Shown here in pieces: positions 43,161 through 54,926 of a stretch of 64,000 nt of DNA. Each line of letters begins with the position of its first letter. The stretch's first letter is position 1. The notes beneath the pieces were generated by a model. The model was not told the origin of the DNA. It saw only the letters and a list, made by a program, of their open reading frames with translations, and did no database searches. The translations under genes were made by a program, and so were the position numbers. Origin of the DNA: Hyposmocoma kahamanoa (taxonomy: Eukaryota > Arthropoda > Insecta > Lepidoptera > Cosmopterigidae); NCBI RefSeq assembly GCF_003589595.1, contig NW_020654810.1, forward strand, positions 17,038,594 to 17,102,593, read 5' to 3'.

Positions 43161-43669
43161 TTTTTAATTCCACTTGGTCACATCATGTTCGTCTAATTAT
43201 CACATTGCAATGATGTCAACAATTACAGAAAAATCAAACTTAGGTTTGATACTGGATTGTAAAAATAAACTCGTCCTTAACATGGTGAGCAGCTATAAGT
43301 GCTAGAAAATATAGAGATCGGTATGGAATCTTTACAATACCAACAAAATCATTATAGAATTTGAAGGCATCAAAAGTCACTAAGACTTGTTCCTTATCCA
43401 GTTCTTTTTGGTTCAAAGGTAACTAAAACTTTGTCGCTATAGCACATACACGATATCAGCAGTACCCCGTTAACCTGCGGCTGTGTCACAATAACAATGT
43501 CATCACCCCATGATAAAATGAGTTGTGAGTACACGGGAAACGACGGACAGTACAACTAACAAAGGCATCAGCTGAAATTACTTGGTAATTGGAACTTTTT
43601 CTATTGGATAAATTTCAGGGATTGTGCGCAGGAACTTTTCAATTTAGTTCCACCCTCACCGTTCCTCAT
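43161..43669. other. Unassigned DNA
   Basis: Minus-strand frames near 43400-43520 are open over short stretches (GDDIVIVTQPQVNGVLL, DKVLVTFEPK) and may be a retroelement fragment, but I cannot name one. Confidence 0.3.
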
Positions 43670-43950
43670 TCGGTCGAATAGAAGGTCCGGAACACTCCAT
43701 CCTTATGTCGTTGATATACCACCCATTCGCACTAAGCGCTTTGCTTCCTCCTTTCTGATGCGTGCGGCAGAGGAATGAAATACTCTACCGGCATCATTTT
43801 TCCCGAAAAGTACAATTTGGGGCTATTCAAGGCTAGAGAATAGGCATTTTTTAGGGAAACGCGTACCATCGTCGGTCACATGGTCGCTTAACATCAGGTG
43901 AGATTGTGGCCAAGCGTGTGCCTATTATTTAAATATAAAAAAAAAATCGC
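43670..43950 (+). mobile_element. LINE pol C-terminus with poly(A) tail (broken)
   Basis: Plus translation reads HPYVVDIPPIRTKRFASSFL, then MRAAEE, a stop where the family has W, NTLPASFFP, and after frame changes HFLGKRVPSSVTWSLNIR and DCGQACAYY, followed by an A-run. 'R....W..LP...FP..YNLG.FK' and 'DCGQACAYY' are hallmarks of a jockey-type LINE end in Lepidoptera. Confidence 0.75.
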
Positions 43951-44475
43951 TGAAAAACCGAATTCTGCATCTTCTGCCATCTAACGCATAAAGCGAAAGA
44001 CAGTGGGATCCACTAATTATCTGCCAAAGTTTTGATAGTGTTGCTGTTGAAACCAATGCCACATATGAAAAAGACAGCTGGAATTACATAATAATAACAT
44101 TTTCACTAAAAAAAACCGGATTTCAAAACCTTGCTAACCGCTTTTGCGTTTTTCGTTGCCGCGACCTCCTCAACGACACTTTAAACCTAGAGGGAAATCA
44201 TCGTCAAAGTACAAGGTAGTATCTACTATACGCTGCTGAGGAGTTCCTCTCATCTGTCTGCCCTTTTCATCATCAGATTAGCTCTAGGTCACCTTGTAAC
44301 CAAAATTGATTGTAATTCAACAAACGGATTCATGCCATAATTTGCTGCCATTAGGGTTCGTACAGATCTGGCGAATGCGCCGCGAAGGCGCTGCATGTGC
44401 GCTGCATATGCACTATTAAATACATGTTAATATGTGGCGCGCAAGCGGCACGCGAACGGCACGCGAGCGGATCAC
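43951..44475. repeat. Probable repeat fragments
   Basis: At 44190-44310 cgctgctgaggagttcctct then catcatcagattagctc resembles a common dispersed module of lepidopteran genomes. At 44380-44475 a GC-rich stretch repeats cggcacgcga (gcggcacgcgaac, ggcacgcgagcgg). Neither has a resolved boundary. Confidence 0.35.
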
Positions 44476-44554
44476 ACGACGTAATGTATTTGTGCAGCTT
44501 GCGAGCCTTTTCCAAATAGGCGAATTATATAAAAGGCGTAAACAAATGGTAAAA

Positions 44555-44690
44555 AAAAAAGGGTTTCAAATTTAAATGAACTACTACTAAAGTACCCGTT
44601 TTCAAAAAAAATAAGAATCATCGAAATCGCTTCACAAAATGACGGAGTAAGTTGAGAATATCCTCTTTTTTGGAAATTGTTTAAAATGTC
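44555..44690 (-). repeat. Family B repeat, 5' part
   Basis: caaatttaaatgaact, aagaatcatcgaaatcgctt and cacaaaatgacggagtaa, then atatcctcttttttgg. The distal part is absent. Confidence 0.65.
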
Positions 44691-45098
44691 GTTGCCACCA
44701 GGATGTCTTTCCACTTACGTGAATAGCCTGAAAATTCACAATATCAAAAACCTGAAATTTTGATTTTTTGTAATGTTGTGGTGACTATGACATCGAAAGT
44801 TCAAGTAATAAAATTGTGGTAATTTTATGCAAAAAGAAAGCGTTGTCAGTGCAAAATGTTTATTATTAGTTACAGATCGTTTACCATGACTTTTTATTCT
44901 TCTTTCGATATTTCCAAGCGGTTTTAGCATTCATAGTGAATGACCACGAAAGGCTTAAAACCACGTGTCGGTGCCGTTTCGTGTTTATAGAATTGAAGAC
45001 GTATCATAAGCTAAGTATTGCACCGTTCTAGTGCTTTATAGAAGGGAAATTTATTACTTACGCCACGTAGTAGTCACGCACTAAAATAAATATACGTT
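44691..45098. other. AT-rich DNA, nothing recognised
   Basis: No gene or repeat supported. Confidence 0.5.
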
Positions 45099-45170
45099 GT
45101 CTTAACCGTTGCAAAACAAAAGAGGCTCTATACCCCGCAGTGGGTGCTGTCGGATTGCAGATGACGATGT
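45099..45170 (+). mobile_element. LINE 3' end fragment
   Basis: gaggctctataccccgcagt then gggtgctgtcggattgcaga followed by a gatgacgatgtcgacgac run. This is the same terminal style as the RTE-type end at 28917. Confidence 0.5.
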
Positions 45171-45313
45171 CGACGACTAGTTCTAGCAGACTCGTAACAT
45201 ATGTTTATTGCATGGGCATGAATGAACCTATCTAAAAATATTGATGAAGCTAACCTAAGAAGCGACTGAAGTTGCCATATTTGATTTTATTGGCATACAA
45301 AGCGGTAATAGAC

Positions 45314-45563
45314 ATTTTTTTATAATACCACATGACGGGACAAACAAGGCGTGTACTTGGTGGTAAGCGATACGCCATATCCATAACGATTGCAGTGCCA
45401 TTCAGAGCTTTAAATCGCAAAGATCTTAGGGGCAATTTCACCAGAGCCCTTGCCCTTCCAAACCGGAATGCAGTAATGCTTACATTACTGCTTGGCGGCA
45501 GAAATAGATAAGGTGGAAGTACTTTCCTGGACGAACTCTATCACAAGGAACTCTACTGCTACT
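45314..45563 (-). mobile_element. SINE-like family A copy with internal deletion
   Basis: tttttttataataccacatg to caaggaactctactgctac. About 60 bp between aggggcaat and ttcaccag are missing. Confidence 0.85.
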
Positions 45564-47612
45564 AAAGTTAGAAGAAATTGGAAGTACTTGGGATGTATTC
45601 TGACAATGTAGAGAATGTGCAGGTTTTCCCTTTTTTTCCTACCCTGAACACAGCAGTAATGCCTTGCCATAGAAATAAACGGGACTGTGGTACGTACCAC
45701 ATTGGGTTCTACACAGAATCTATATTCTTATACAATGCTCGTAATCGAATTGACATAATCATCACATTTTTAAAACTTTGGTGCTAGAGACAACACACGT
45801 AAATAGGGGTAGTTTCACTTCAACCGACATCTATGTAAATACATAAACATTTATATTGGATCCCACGCCGCACTCAATGGGAAATCCATTATGTCCACTA
45901 CCTACCACATGTGCAAACATGCCCGCCATGTAATTGCATATTTAAATTATCCTCCATTGCGAAATTAAATAAAGAGAGGAAACAAAAAAAATGAATAGCA
46001 CGACACGCGCCCCACCCGCCTGGGGGAAAGTAGTTTGAATAGACACGAAGGGCGCTACACCCTTCGCAATCAATTGAAAACCCTCTTCATTACCCATTGG
46101 TATCTCTTTCAAACATAAGGAAATTCGTATCTCCTGTCCTTTTCTGAAACACGATTAGAATGCCGCGAAAACTAGCCTCAAGACATGTTCTAAGTTTAGG
46201 AGAGAGAGAATGTTTTTAATGATTGACAAAGGTAATTGTGCTGCTCAAATAGTGTTTCATGGATCGTCACGGTAAGGGGTAAGGTCGAAAATATAAATGG
46301 ACACGATTTCTGTATCGTCGTGTGTTCGTGTAAACAGATTGATGGAAAATTCGTGGAAGCAATTTTATCACGTCGCGTTGAGGTTTTCATTACGAAACTC
46401 GAATAGAGAGGAAACCGAATTGCTTTTCCATCATTTTCAGTGATAATTATCTTTTTATTGGTGTCTTTCGTTTACTTAAGATATATTATTTGAGTTTTCA
46501 TGGACTGAGTTGTTTTATTATGACAAATACTTACTGATTTGAATACGTAATCTTAAGTAATACTTACTTACGTAGGTAACATATTTTACCTATTCAACAA
46601 ACGTTTTTAATTGTATAACTAATATTAGAACAATTTATAATATTATATAATTCAGAAATAGGTTTTACGAGAAATTGAACACACAACTCTAGTATTTAAT
46701 TCTTTTGTATCTTAATACAAATATTGGTATTAAACTTTAGATAACTTTAAGTTCATTTGTTTATTTAAATTTATATATCTTTTAATACGTATTCCTATTC
46801 GACTTAGCCGAGAGCAACTTAACGATATTTCTCCGAATTTAAGTTTATTAAAATTCCTTAAAAACCGTACTGAAACTGTAAATAAGTATTCTGTGTAGAA
46901 TTAAATTTGTCTAGTTCAAACATTATGTGTATGCGTATTAATATATATAATTTAAAACACTTAGAACAAGACTTGCTATGACGAAGTTTTCTTTGTCGAT
47001 AGTTCTACATTCATTAATACGAAGAGAAATCCGAAATGTTTTGACTAATTGCTTGTTCTATTGCATTTTCTTCACTTTTATTTCTTTTTGGAACTATACA
47101 TGCGTACTTAGATTCCTTACAAATACCTTAAGATCCAAGCATTCCTTGATAGGTTTGTGAAAAACGCTAAATTAAAAAATAATTGGCCCTGAGTTAAAGA
47201 AACCAGAATATTAAACAGATGTACGTGGTTTTGTTGGTTGTTTTTACTTAATACTTTTCTATCCCAGTATTTAGATAGACGCTATTATTTTTTTAATACG
47301 TAAACCGTCGCTAACCCAACAGAACGTGAATATGTGAGTTTGTGAGCATACCTTTTCAAAAACTGTGTTTATTGGTTTTGTATAATATTTCCCCGATATG
47401 ATCATTTATTTCAAATAATATTGATCATATTTGAAAAAGAAACAAAAATATAATTAGGTACATGTCAACTTGATTGTGTAACTGTTGATTTCCACCATCT
47501 TCACAATACTTTGAATTTTTTACATTAAGAACGCGCACTACACATATTTCGTTTGAAAATGTGTTTAATTTTGCGCATAATTTTGTGCATCTTGTGTATT
47601 TCAAGATCAAAT
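45564..47612. other. AT-rich DNA, nothing recognised
   Basis: About 2 kb without a supportable gene. A small hairpin (cgaaggg-cgctaca-cccttcg) lies at 46047-46067. Confidence 0.5.
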
Positions 47613-47903
47613 AGAAGTAGAGCGATTTGTGAAAGTGTCCGTCCAGTGAAATATTGCCACCATCTTCTCCACTCTATTCTATACCATATCGATTCTGAAG
47701 CGTACGAAGAAGAGTGCACATGGGACTTGTTAACTTTATGTGTTAGGATGACAGGCGCAGTGCTCCTCAGATCTGTGCGATGTAAAGTTCTGAGTGGCTC
47801 TGCAGTTGTTATGCATAGGTGTGATGCTTACCACGTCGATGGTAAGCATCACACCTATGCATAACAACTGCATAAATACTTCTTAGTTCGTCCCGTCACT
47901 TGC
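47613..47903 (+). mobile_element. SINE-like family A copy with an inverted duplication
   Basis: agaagtagagcgatttgtga to gttcgtcccgtcacttgca. The segment after cttacca is replaced by an inverted copy of the preceding 33 bases, so the ccaggcgcacgactt block is lost. Confidence 0.85.
47801..47872. repeat. Perfect 33-bp palindrome in the SINE copy
   Basis: Bases 47801-47833 (beginning tgcagttgttatgcataggt) and 47840-47872 are exact reverse complements with a 6-base loop (cgtcga). The surrounding SINE is heavily decayed, so the palindrome is much younger. Confidence 0.95.
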
Positions 47904-48194
47904 ATAAAGGGGAAATCTCTCGAGAAAATAAAATTTACTACAAACGCCATGCCATATCACGGAGATGTTGTTGGCCGTGTCACTCTTTATTACTTTCTTT
48001 GTCATTCAATTTAGGATATCATCATATGGTCGGTATTTATACACCGATCAGCTCTATAGTATTTTGCTTGACTCTGGAACTGTCCTTTAAACCATTTTAA
48101 GATATTAAATGAACATCTAACACGGATATGTTATATTATGCTTATCATTAGCTAGATTATATATATTATTATAGATTATGTAGATTTATCGCTT

Positions 48195-48370
48195 TTTCAG
48201 GTTTTCGCGATTGCTGCACATTGGAAATGAACCTTTTTTTTTAGGATCTGATTAGTGTGATTTTTCAAATAAATCAACGTTTCGATCTCTTTACAGGTCC
48301 TATGATCTAAGTCAGCCGTGGTCATGTGACCTGTAAAGTGCCCGGAACGTTGCGTTGGTTTGTTTATCAA
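48195..48370 (-). repeat. Family P palindromic element
   Basis: Opens with caggttttcgcgattgctgc. ctctttacaggtcc at about 48288 is answered by gacctgtaaagtgccc at about 48329, with a longer spacer than other copies. Confidence 0.75.
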
Positions 48371-48734
48371 ATCCAAGACGCCGTAATGCGGTTGGTATTT
48401 TAAGGTCGACGTTAACTATGTTGCACGTTTTAATACAACTGTTATTTGACAAGACATAAATGCTAATACATTATGCCATCAACGACTTTAAAGGCAATTA
48501 AGCCACACGTGTTTCTTTAAAAGGACGACAATGACACACATGTCATCATCTAGTCATTTGTCTTTTTCTTGCATGACATTTCCCATCTGTCTGTTTAATT
48601 GTAGGTACTTGTTTTTCGATGGTTTTTCAGGTACGCCATCTAGTATTAATACTCACTGTAATGATAATATACCGGTCGTTTATATTAACTAAAGTTAAAT
48701 GTATCTTTAAATGTTATCTTTAAAAAAATTAATG
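48371..48734. other. AT-rich DNA, nothing recognised
   Basis: No gene or repeat supported. Confidence 0.5.
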
Positions 48735-49020
48735 TTTTAAATGGAGTGCCCCAAGGCAGTATTCTAGGACCATTACTATTCTTAATATACATCAACGTCT
48801 TTTCAAGGCCAATTGCACATCCATGATGTTATTTGCAGCCGACTGCATAGTAATTTGTAACAGTGAGAATGAAATTAATGACAGTTTGACATGTATTTCG
48901 ACAGGTTACAATTTAATAATCCTAAAACCTAATTTTATGCAACTAAAACAAAGAAAAGTTTCAAACAAAGAAAACACTATAAAATTAAGGCTATTTATAT
49001 TCTCGGTTTTTGGGTTCAAA
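48735..49020 (+). pseudogene. LINE reverse transcriptase fragment (broken)
   Basis: Plus translation gives NGVPQGSILGPLLFLIYIN, the conserved RT block before the catalytic core. After a frameshift and deletion it gives MMLFAADCIVIC, where the catalytic FADD is FAAD, and YNLIILKPNFMQLKQRK. Jockey-type LINE. It cannot be active: one catalytic Asp and the frame are lost. No 3' end is attached. Confidence 0.85.
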
Positions 49021-49975
49021 TTGAACATGTTTGTTCTACACTAAATAAAAATAGTCGCACTCTCTGTTTAAGCTCTAAGGGCTTACAATGTGTATACGTA
49101 GCTTTTAAAATATGGTATGAGTAATGTTATAGGGAAATGCCTGAAGGTATTGATTCAGTATTTCATATTCTAAAAAACATTGAGGTGAAATATCCAAAAA
49201 TGTTTAAGAACCCACGTAATTTTTTTATACTATGTATTATACTATATACTTACTGAATAAAGCAGTCCACTTATTTAGTGAAGTTGCCGATGTCGCGGCG
49301 CGCCAAACATTTATATTGATTTGCCTGAGAATGAAATTAATTAATTTTAATAAGTACATAATAAAAAATATTTATTTCATAACAAAATTCTTTGACGCTT
49401 TATTATCCTTTATTATATATGAACTAGTTTTATTATTTTGACGTTATTTTGTTTTATTTATTATAACTATTTGATAATGCTTGTTTGACAGTTGTTGTTT
49501 ATAATAAATATTTGACCAATGTACATACATATTTATATGCCAACTCTGGTAGAATAGATTATCTGATTTATTTACAAAAATAAAAAAATACTTACTTGCT
49601 AATTGTTCCGTTAAATGAAAGCTATGGTTTTTGTATAAATTAAATTATTTTCACATTAAATGAAACGTTCATTGTGGTAGAGACTAATTTAAAATTTTCT
49701 TTTGATTTCATCATGGATGTAATTTCTGCAAATATTTTAAGTAATTTTATTGGTTCTATCTGGTTGAATTGGAAAAGAGCCTTACTTTTTATTTTCATAA
49801 TGTTCTGGAATAAATATTATTTCTGTATTTGTTAAAGACATTTATTAAAAACTCAGAACTACCCTAAAACATTTTATTTAAACACGCGGAATGTGTAAAA
49901 GTAGTGGTAATTTAATTGTCGGGATTACATCAAAAGATGGTGTAAGGGATACGTGATTGCTCTTCGCTATTATAG
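49021..49975. other. AT-rich DNA, nothing recognised
   Basis: No gene or repeat supported. Confidence 0.5.
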
Positions 49976-50401
49976 CTAAGAAACTTGTTACCTCGGGAGG
50001 CAGAGGCGGGTGGTGCGGGCCAAGCAGCGCCGCCGAGCACCGCGCCACCTCGACCGACACGCAAGCGATCTCGGATACCAGGTAAACATAAACTACAAAG
50101 AGCCGACTTCGCGTTCCTCCATGCCTATCGTATATCGCCGTCCCTTTCCCTCTATCGACGACCCTCATCCGTATAAACGAGGCAAACGGCCTTCTTCAAC
50201 TCCGCCCGCATACAAAATAGCGCCGTGCCCTCTCGAGATAAGGTTCTTTCTACAACACTATTCCGATACTTGATATGTTTTAATGATCCCCTTCGTTATA
50301 GCCGCGGTATCGCTACGAAAATGGAAGCATTTTCTGAAGCACGTGAGGAATTTCTGATGGATTTTATAAATTTATGTTGCCCTGATATAGACGATGCTTA
50401 A
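49976..50401 (+). CDS. Candidate 3' end of an unrecognised gene (two exons)
   Basis: Proposed exon 49976-50081 follows cttcgctattatag and ends at CAG|GTAAAC. Proposed terminal exon 50302-50401 follows ccccttcgttatag and ends in TAA. The only frame with high GC at third positions in the first exon encodes KKLVTSGGRGGWCGPSSAAE and then HRATSTDTQAISDT. It ends in phase 2, and that phase continues open into the second exon as RGIATKMEAFSEAREEFL, then MDFINLCCPDIDDA and a stop. AATAAA at 50490-50495 would end the transcript. The composition jumps from AT-rich to GC-rich over the first exon. No domain is recognised and upstream exons were not found. An alternative frame of the first exon (PREAEAGGAGQAAPPSTAPP) is also open but hits a stop soon after splicing. 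Confidence 0.4.
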
Positions 50402-51129
50402 GGATCATTTTGGCGTGGTTGACATTCTTTATTTGTATGGTTTGTGAATGCTTTAAGAACCTATCGGAGCCGTGTCAGGCTGATAAAAAAATAAAGTGGA
50501 GGAAATTATAAAGTGGAATGTTTGGTTTGGCGGCATTGTGTTGGTTTTTATAAGCGGCTGTTGACTGTTCTCTGTTGCCGCATAGCATTGTCGTCGTGGG
50601 ATTGTTTATACTTTTTGGCTACATTTAGAATAAATAATGACATAACATAGCGCGATATCAAAGGCATTCGATATCAGACGCATTGATCTCACACAAATTG
50701 AACTTGGATGGGTTGATGACCGATATTTTACTTTGAATTTTGTTGTAATTGCTACGAGTAAAAATGTTCGGCATTGTTTATAAGTACAGATAAACATTTA
50801 AACATTACTAAAGCCGACTTTAGTACTATGCTACTAATAACAATTCATGAAATGAATCTTTGACTACTTAAAATACACAAGTAGACAATGAGAAACTAAA
50901 AATAGGTAATGGTAAATATATAATGTTCATAATACTATAGAATTAATGAACTCTACATATAGTGAATTTTGCTAGTCGACAAAACTAAAACTGTTAAACT
51001 TTCACTTTAACTATTTTATAAAAAACCGCATAAGACTAATATTTTTATTATAGTCCCTAAGGCTTTTTATCGACACCTAAAATCATTGTTGAATTTTCTA
51101 TGCCAACATTTAATACAGTGATTATGTAC
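50402..51129. other. AT-rich DNA, nothing recognised
   Basis: Apart from the poly(A) signal at 50490-50495 belonging to the candidate gene, nothing is supported. Confidence 0.5.
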
Positions 51130-51650
51130 AGTGCAATTCCTGTGCCGGGCGCCGATCCAACCACACACGATTTGCCCTTTGGATGTTCGCCGTTGCCTCG
51201 GCGTCAGTAGAGCTATGTAAAGCGCCACTCTACGTCGCAATCCAATCGCTGTCTCTTTCGATTCCCGTATGCTCATGCTGCGGCATAGAGAAGATGGCGC
51301 GTGCCTTGACACAGCGGGCACCGCTACCAGGATCGCATGAAATGAAGTAGCTGGCACCGCGCCAAGATCGCCCTCGAAATTTCATTGCGCAGACGTGCAT
51401 CGCAGTTCCGGAAAGTATTATCCGCAGGAAAGGATTCGGAATTTAGAGTCATATTTTAAGAATCATAAGGCGCAAGTGACTTTGGTACACTAATGACCGG
51501 TGATCGGCAAGATGTGTATGATGACGCGAGGGAATGTGCTAGATAGCTGCTCGTAGTGTATGAAAGCCGGGTGGGCAGCGCGCACTGCGCAACTCCCCAG
51601 ACACACGACGTCACGCACGCCACACCACACACAAGGCTATCTCGAGAGGA
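51130..51650. promoter_or_regulatory. GC-rich block, possible promoter or repeat
   Basis: CpG-rich across about 500 bp (cgggcgccgatccaac, gatggcgcgtgccttgacac, gcagcgcgcactgcgcaac). Open frames on the minus strand have no domain. It could be a regulatory region of a gene outside the recognised exons. Confidence 0.25.
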
Positions 51651-52539
51651 ATAACGCAAACAATGCCTTCAGACTGGCTCGCCGTGACTGCTAATAAAAC
51701 TCAAACATAATATTAACTTTACGCGGAACTTATTAAAACACCAGCGCCTATATTTGAATATTTTATATTGAAGGCAAGTGTAATAATAATATTTAATGTT
51801 GAAATAAACAGCAATGCCAATTAAAAAAGTTATTTCTCCCTAATAGCGTACATAATCAGGTACAGAAAAATTTAAATTGAATACGATTATGGATAGTATT
51901 TGGCATGGGCATTTCAATACGTTGAAAACATGCGTAAATACAAAGATTAATTAAGAATTTATCGTTGACTTTCAACCATAATCGTAAATTATCGGACTAT
52001 TGGATACTATATTCTAGGTCATAAAATAGCTGTAGGTAGATTAAGAATTTTAAAATAATTATGTTAGGTATTTCTTCGTAAAGGATATTTAATATAAATC
52101 AGAATAAATATGATCTCGACTCTATGAAACGATTTTATTATACTCATGATAATTTAAAAAAATCAACGTATGGTTAACATGGCGAAACTGTCAATTTGAA
52201 AGTAACATTAAAGTTTAATAGGCTAACTGGTAACTTCCAATTTGGTCGCGCCCCAACGAGGTCGTTACGTCTGGCTGGTGTGCAATGGAAAGAAACTCGT
52301 GCCAGTGCGATTGCGCGGCTTCGACTCCGCTTCAATAGCCTCTACATGAACATACCTATTCTAACACATCCATATTCACCCACACTACCGTAAAGTAATA
52401 CTGGGGCGAAACTACCAGTTTAAGCTGATCTCTCTTTTGTACAGAATCGCCCTCGGCAATGACTTATTTTTTTGCTAGCGGAGAGGCGAGGTGGTTCATG
52501 ATTAGTGGTTGATTGTTGCTACTCGCTGGATAAGAGCTC
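51651..52539. other. Mostly AT-rich DNA
   Basis: A GC-richer patch at 52240-52350 is partly open (VQWKETRASAIARLRLRF) but unsupported. Confidence 0.4.
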
Positions 52540-52720
52540 TTAGTCAATTCTGCTCGCCTAGTAACCTGCGTACAGTGCGGCAGGTTGCGACCGCGTCGTA
52601 GGCCGCGACGGCGGCGGTGGCGGCTGTTGCCATATCAGACACGGCACGTGTGGGGCCGCTCCCGCATGGGAGGGGTCCCTTGACAGCGGCCCCTCATCCG
52701 TCTAGTTTGCGTCATCCTTG
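52540..52720 (-). promoter_or_regulatory. CpG-rich island, possible promoter or first exon
   Basis: On the minus strand an ATG at about 52637 in decent context opens MATAATAAVAAYDAVATC and then a stop after 32 codons. gcggcggtggcggctgttgc dominates the plus strand. An alanine-rich short frame in such composition can arise by chance, so I call only a CpG-rich, possibly promoter, region. Confidence 0.3.
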
Positions 52721-52866
52721 ACTGCGTGCGATACATGAATTGTTTGACCTACATGTTCAAGACAAGGCGGCGGCTGATCAGTGCTCATTTGCTTTCAATA
52801 TAGCTTTATTGGATCATTATGTAATATTAGAAACACAAAAAAGACAGATTTAAAGAAAAAGGCTTG

Positions 52867-52872
52867 TTTATT
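52867..52872 (-). promoter_or_regulatory. Poly(A) signal of the MADF-BESS gene
   Basis: AATAAA on the minus strand, about 60 bases after the stop codon. Confidence 0.75.
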
Positions 52873-52931
52873 ACGACTTATTTAAGTAGATACAGCTGTA
52901 ATGTACCCACAAAAACACACGAAATTAAAAT

Positions 52932-54234
52932 TTACATAGGGCTTATTATGCTGGAATTGACCGTTAATCTGTTCAATCTTGCGTGAAATATGACGTCCGA
53001 AATCAATTTCTCGGCTATTGTTTTTTGCATGGGATCTAAGTCTTTCAATTGCAATCCAATGGCTGCTCCGAAAGCTTCTGATTCCGCTCTTGGTTTAGAT
53101 CTTAGCGTAGTGTGTGTCGAATTGAAGTCGTCTTGATTGGTTGTCGCATCGTCGTGGTCCAACATGTTGTCGTTGTCATCGTGATCGTCATCTTCGTCGC
53201 TATCATGTTGTTCTGGCAAATAAATTGCAGATACATTTGTTTTTCTCTTTTTACCCCGCTTTATTCTTGGAGCATCCGATTCTTCGTATTCAACTTTCAA
53301 GTCCTGTAATGATACATATGTCACAATCACAGACCACATAAATGTGGTCACAAAACTATGACGATGTGGGTAATCCTCACATCATATGAATCCGAACCCC
53401 TCAATAAACAATAATTACGTAATAAATATAGTATTTTCGTGTTTTTAACACTATTTATTTGTCAAATAAGTATAACAGACTGTAGGTAAGTGTTAGTGAT
53501 TTGTGTGCGATTTTAAATATGTTTTTAATCTTGTGATATATCAGCACAATGAGTAGATAAGTAGGTATTTGTTAACGTCACATTTCATATTTAGGACAAA
53601 TACTGGTGGATATATAATACAATAATTTTAATGCTTAGATATTCTATATTAAGCACCGCACGATACACTTACGATACCCACGATCGGACGGAACTACTAA
53701 ATCAATTTATCCGACTAGATACGATAACTTACATTGTAAAATAATTAATTTACAGCTTTAGCAAACTTTTACTTACATTGATATCTGCCGAGCTTCTAAC
53801 TCTGGAAATCGGTTCTAGGTGTGTGAAATTACAGACATCATTCAGGAACTGCAGCAAATCATAGTACCAAAGTGAAGGTACATGTTCGTCTTCCCCATTT
53901 GCTCTTGATAACAAAACCTGCAAATAACGATGGAGTTTCAGATTTAGGTAAAGAAAGGTAATGTTTGTTAATTTTAACCAACAAGGATTGGTCGTATGGG
54001 AACAATGCTTACTTTTTTGTGTTCCCTCCTGTAGCAACATCGCATGTGTTCAATTTTCTTTTTGACATCCATAATGTTGGCATCCTCTTGGATTTGTTTG
54101 TACTTCTCCAACAAAACCTCGTATGCTTGGTCTCTGGCTTCCTTGTTAGTATATAAAACTTGTCTGTTGTCCCACAGACAGGGAAATTCTTTGTAAAGAA
54201 GAAGGAATTCGGTTAGTAATTTTTTTTCTGACAT
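52932..54234 (-). CDS. MADF-BESS domain protein (three exons)
   Basis: A 244-residue protein encoded by join(54234..54013, 53917..53777, 53303..52932) on the minus strand. The donors are AAA|GTAAGC and AAT|GTAAGT and the acceptors are tatttgcag and catattacag-like (atcattacag), both introns phase 0. Residues 6 to about 105 form a MADF domain, the Myb/SANT-like DNA-binding fold of Adf-1 (LLTEFLLLYKEFPCLWD, YEVLLEKYKQI, RCCYRREHKK, then VPSLWYYDLLQFL across the exon junction). A basic stretch follows (KRGKKRK, 136-142), probably a nuclear localisation signal. Next come an acidic stretch (155-173) and a C-terminal BESS motif (about 198-233, LDPMQKTIAEKLISDVIF) that mediates protein contacts in this family. 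MADF-BESS proteins are arthropod transcriptional regulators, so a nuclear role is expected. The target is unknown. The ATG is in good context (gacaATG). Confidence 0.92.
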
Positions 54235-54445
54235 TGTCAGAGCGACGCAGCGTGGATTCCCGATACAGTCAGATGGCGCACTGGCGAGCGCGAGCCCGAC
54301 TCGCGACGACGCCAGACCGTCCGGCGGATAGATACAAACAAGTAGCTCTGTCTCTTTCTAACTCACGTGCTAAGATAAGGAGGGAGCAATCGCGTCGACA
54401 GCTGCGATGCCGGATCAAGTGCGGCTGGGGTGACGTTACCAACGA
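54235..54445 (-). promoter_or_regulatory. Presumed 5'UTR/promoter of the MADF-BESS gene
   Basis: A GC- and CpG-rich block immediately upstream of the start codon, with cacgtg-like cacgtga at 54364 and a ccgtccggcgg segment, in an otherwise AT-rich region. No TATA box is obvious, which is common for insect housekeeping promoters. Confidence 0.5.
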
Positions 54446-54926
54446 ACGCTGTCACATGTATGTTTGAATTTAAAATGCGTTCGATTTTTCATAAAATAAG
54501 AATGACTCTTTTGAAACCATGAAGTGTTCAAGTAGAAGTGTGTGTCATCGTCGTCTTGGAGTGAATATCTCATATGTGAGTCGCATGTAACGTTTTAGGA
54601 GGATGACTTGTGTGGTGTAAAAGTTTATTTGTAGTTTTTGAAGGTATATCTACCCTTTTCCAATGCTACAGTTCTTGTCTCCGTATATATATTTTTCAAT
54701 TAATGCTTCGCGAGCTCTTACATTACAAAAAAAATATATAAAAACAAAGTGTGAAAAGACGCGTAACTGCTGCTGCTTTCACACTAAGGCGACGTTATAT
54801 TTGACGTTTTGTATCTAACCTTAATAACAATCATAACAAATCGGACATAACGAATCCATACACTAACATAACTTAGAATTAGAAGTTAAATAACATTATT
54901 ATTAACAATTTGTAACATCAAATATA
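54446..54926. other. AT-rich DNA, nothing recognised
   Basis: No gene or repeat supported. Confidence 0.5.

Noticed and set aside
51067..51357. 96-codon minus-strand frame in the GC-rich block
   Set aside because: GC-rich composition removes stops. No domain, and no exon borders could be placed.
52540..52637. Alanine-rich 32-codon frame as a first coding exon
   Set aside because: No good donor site and the peptide is explained by GCC/GCG composition. Reported only as a CpG-rich region.
53112..53341. Plus-strand frames of 65-66 codons
   Set aside because: Antisense shadows of exon 3 of the MADF-BESS gene.
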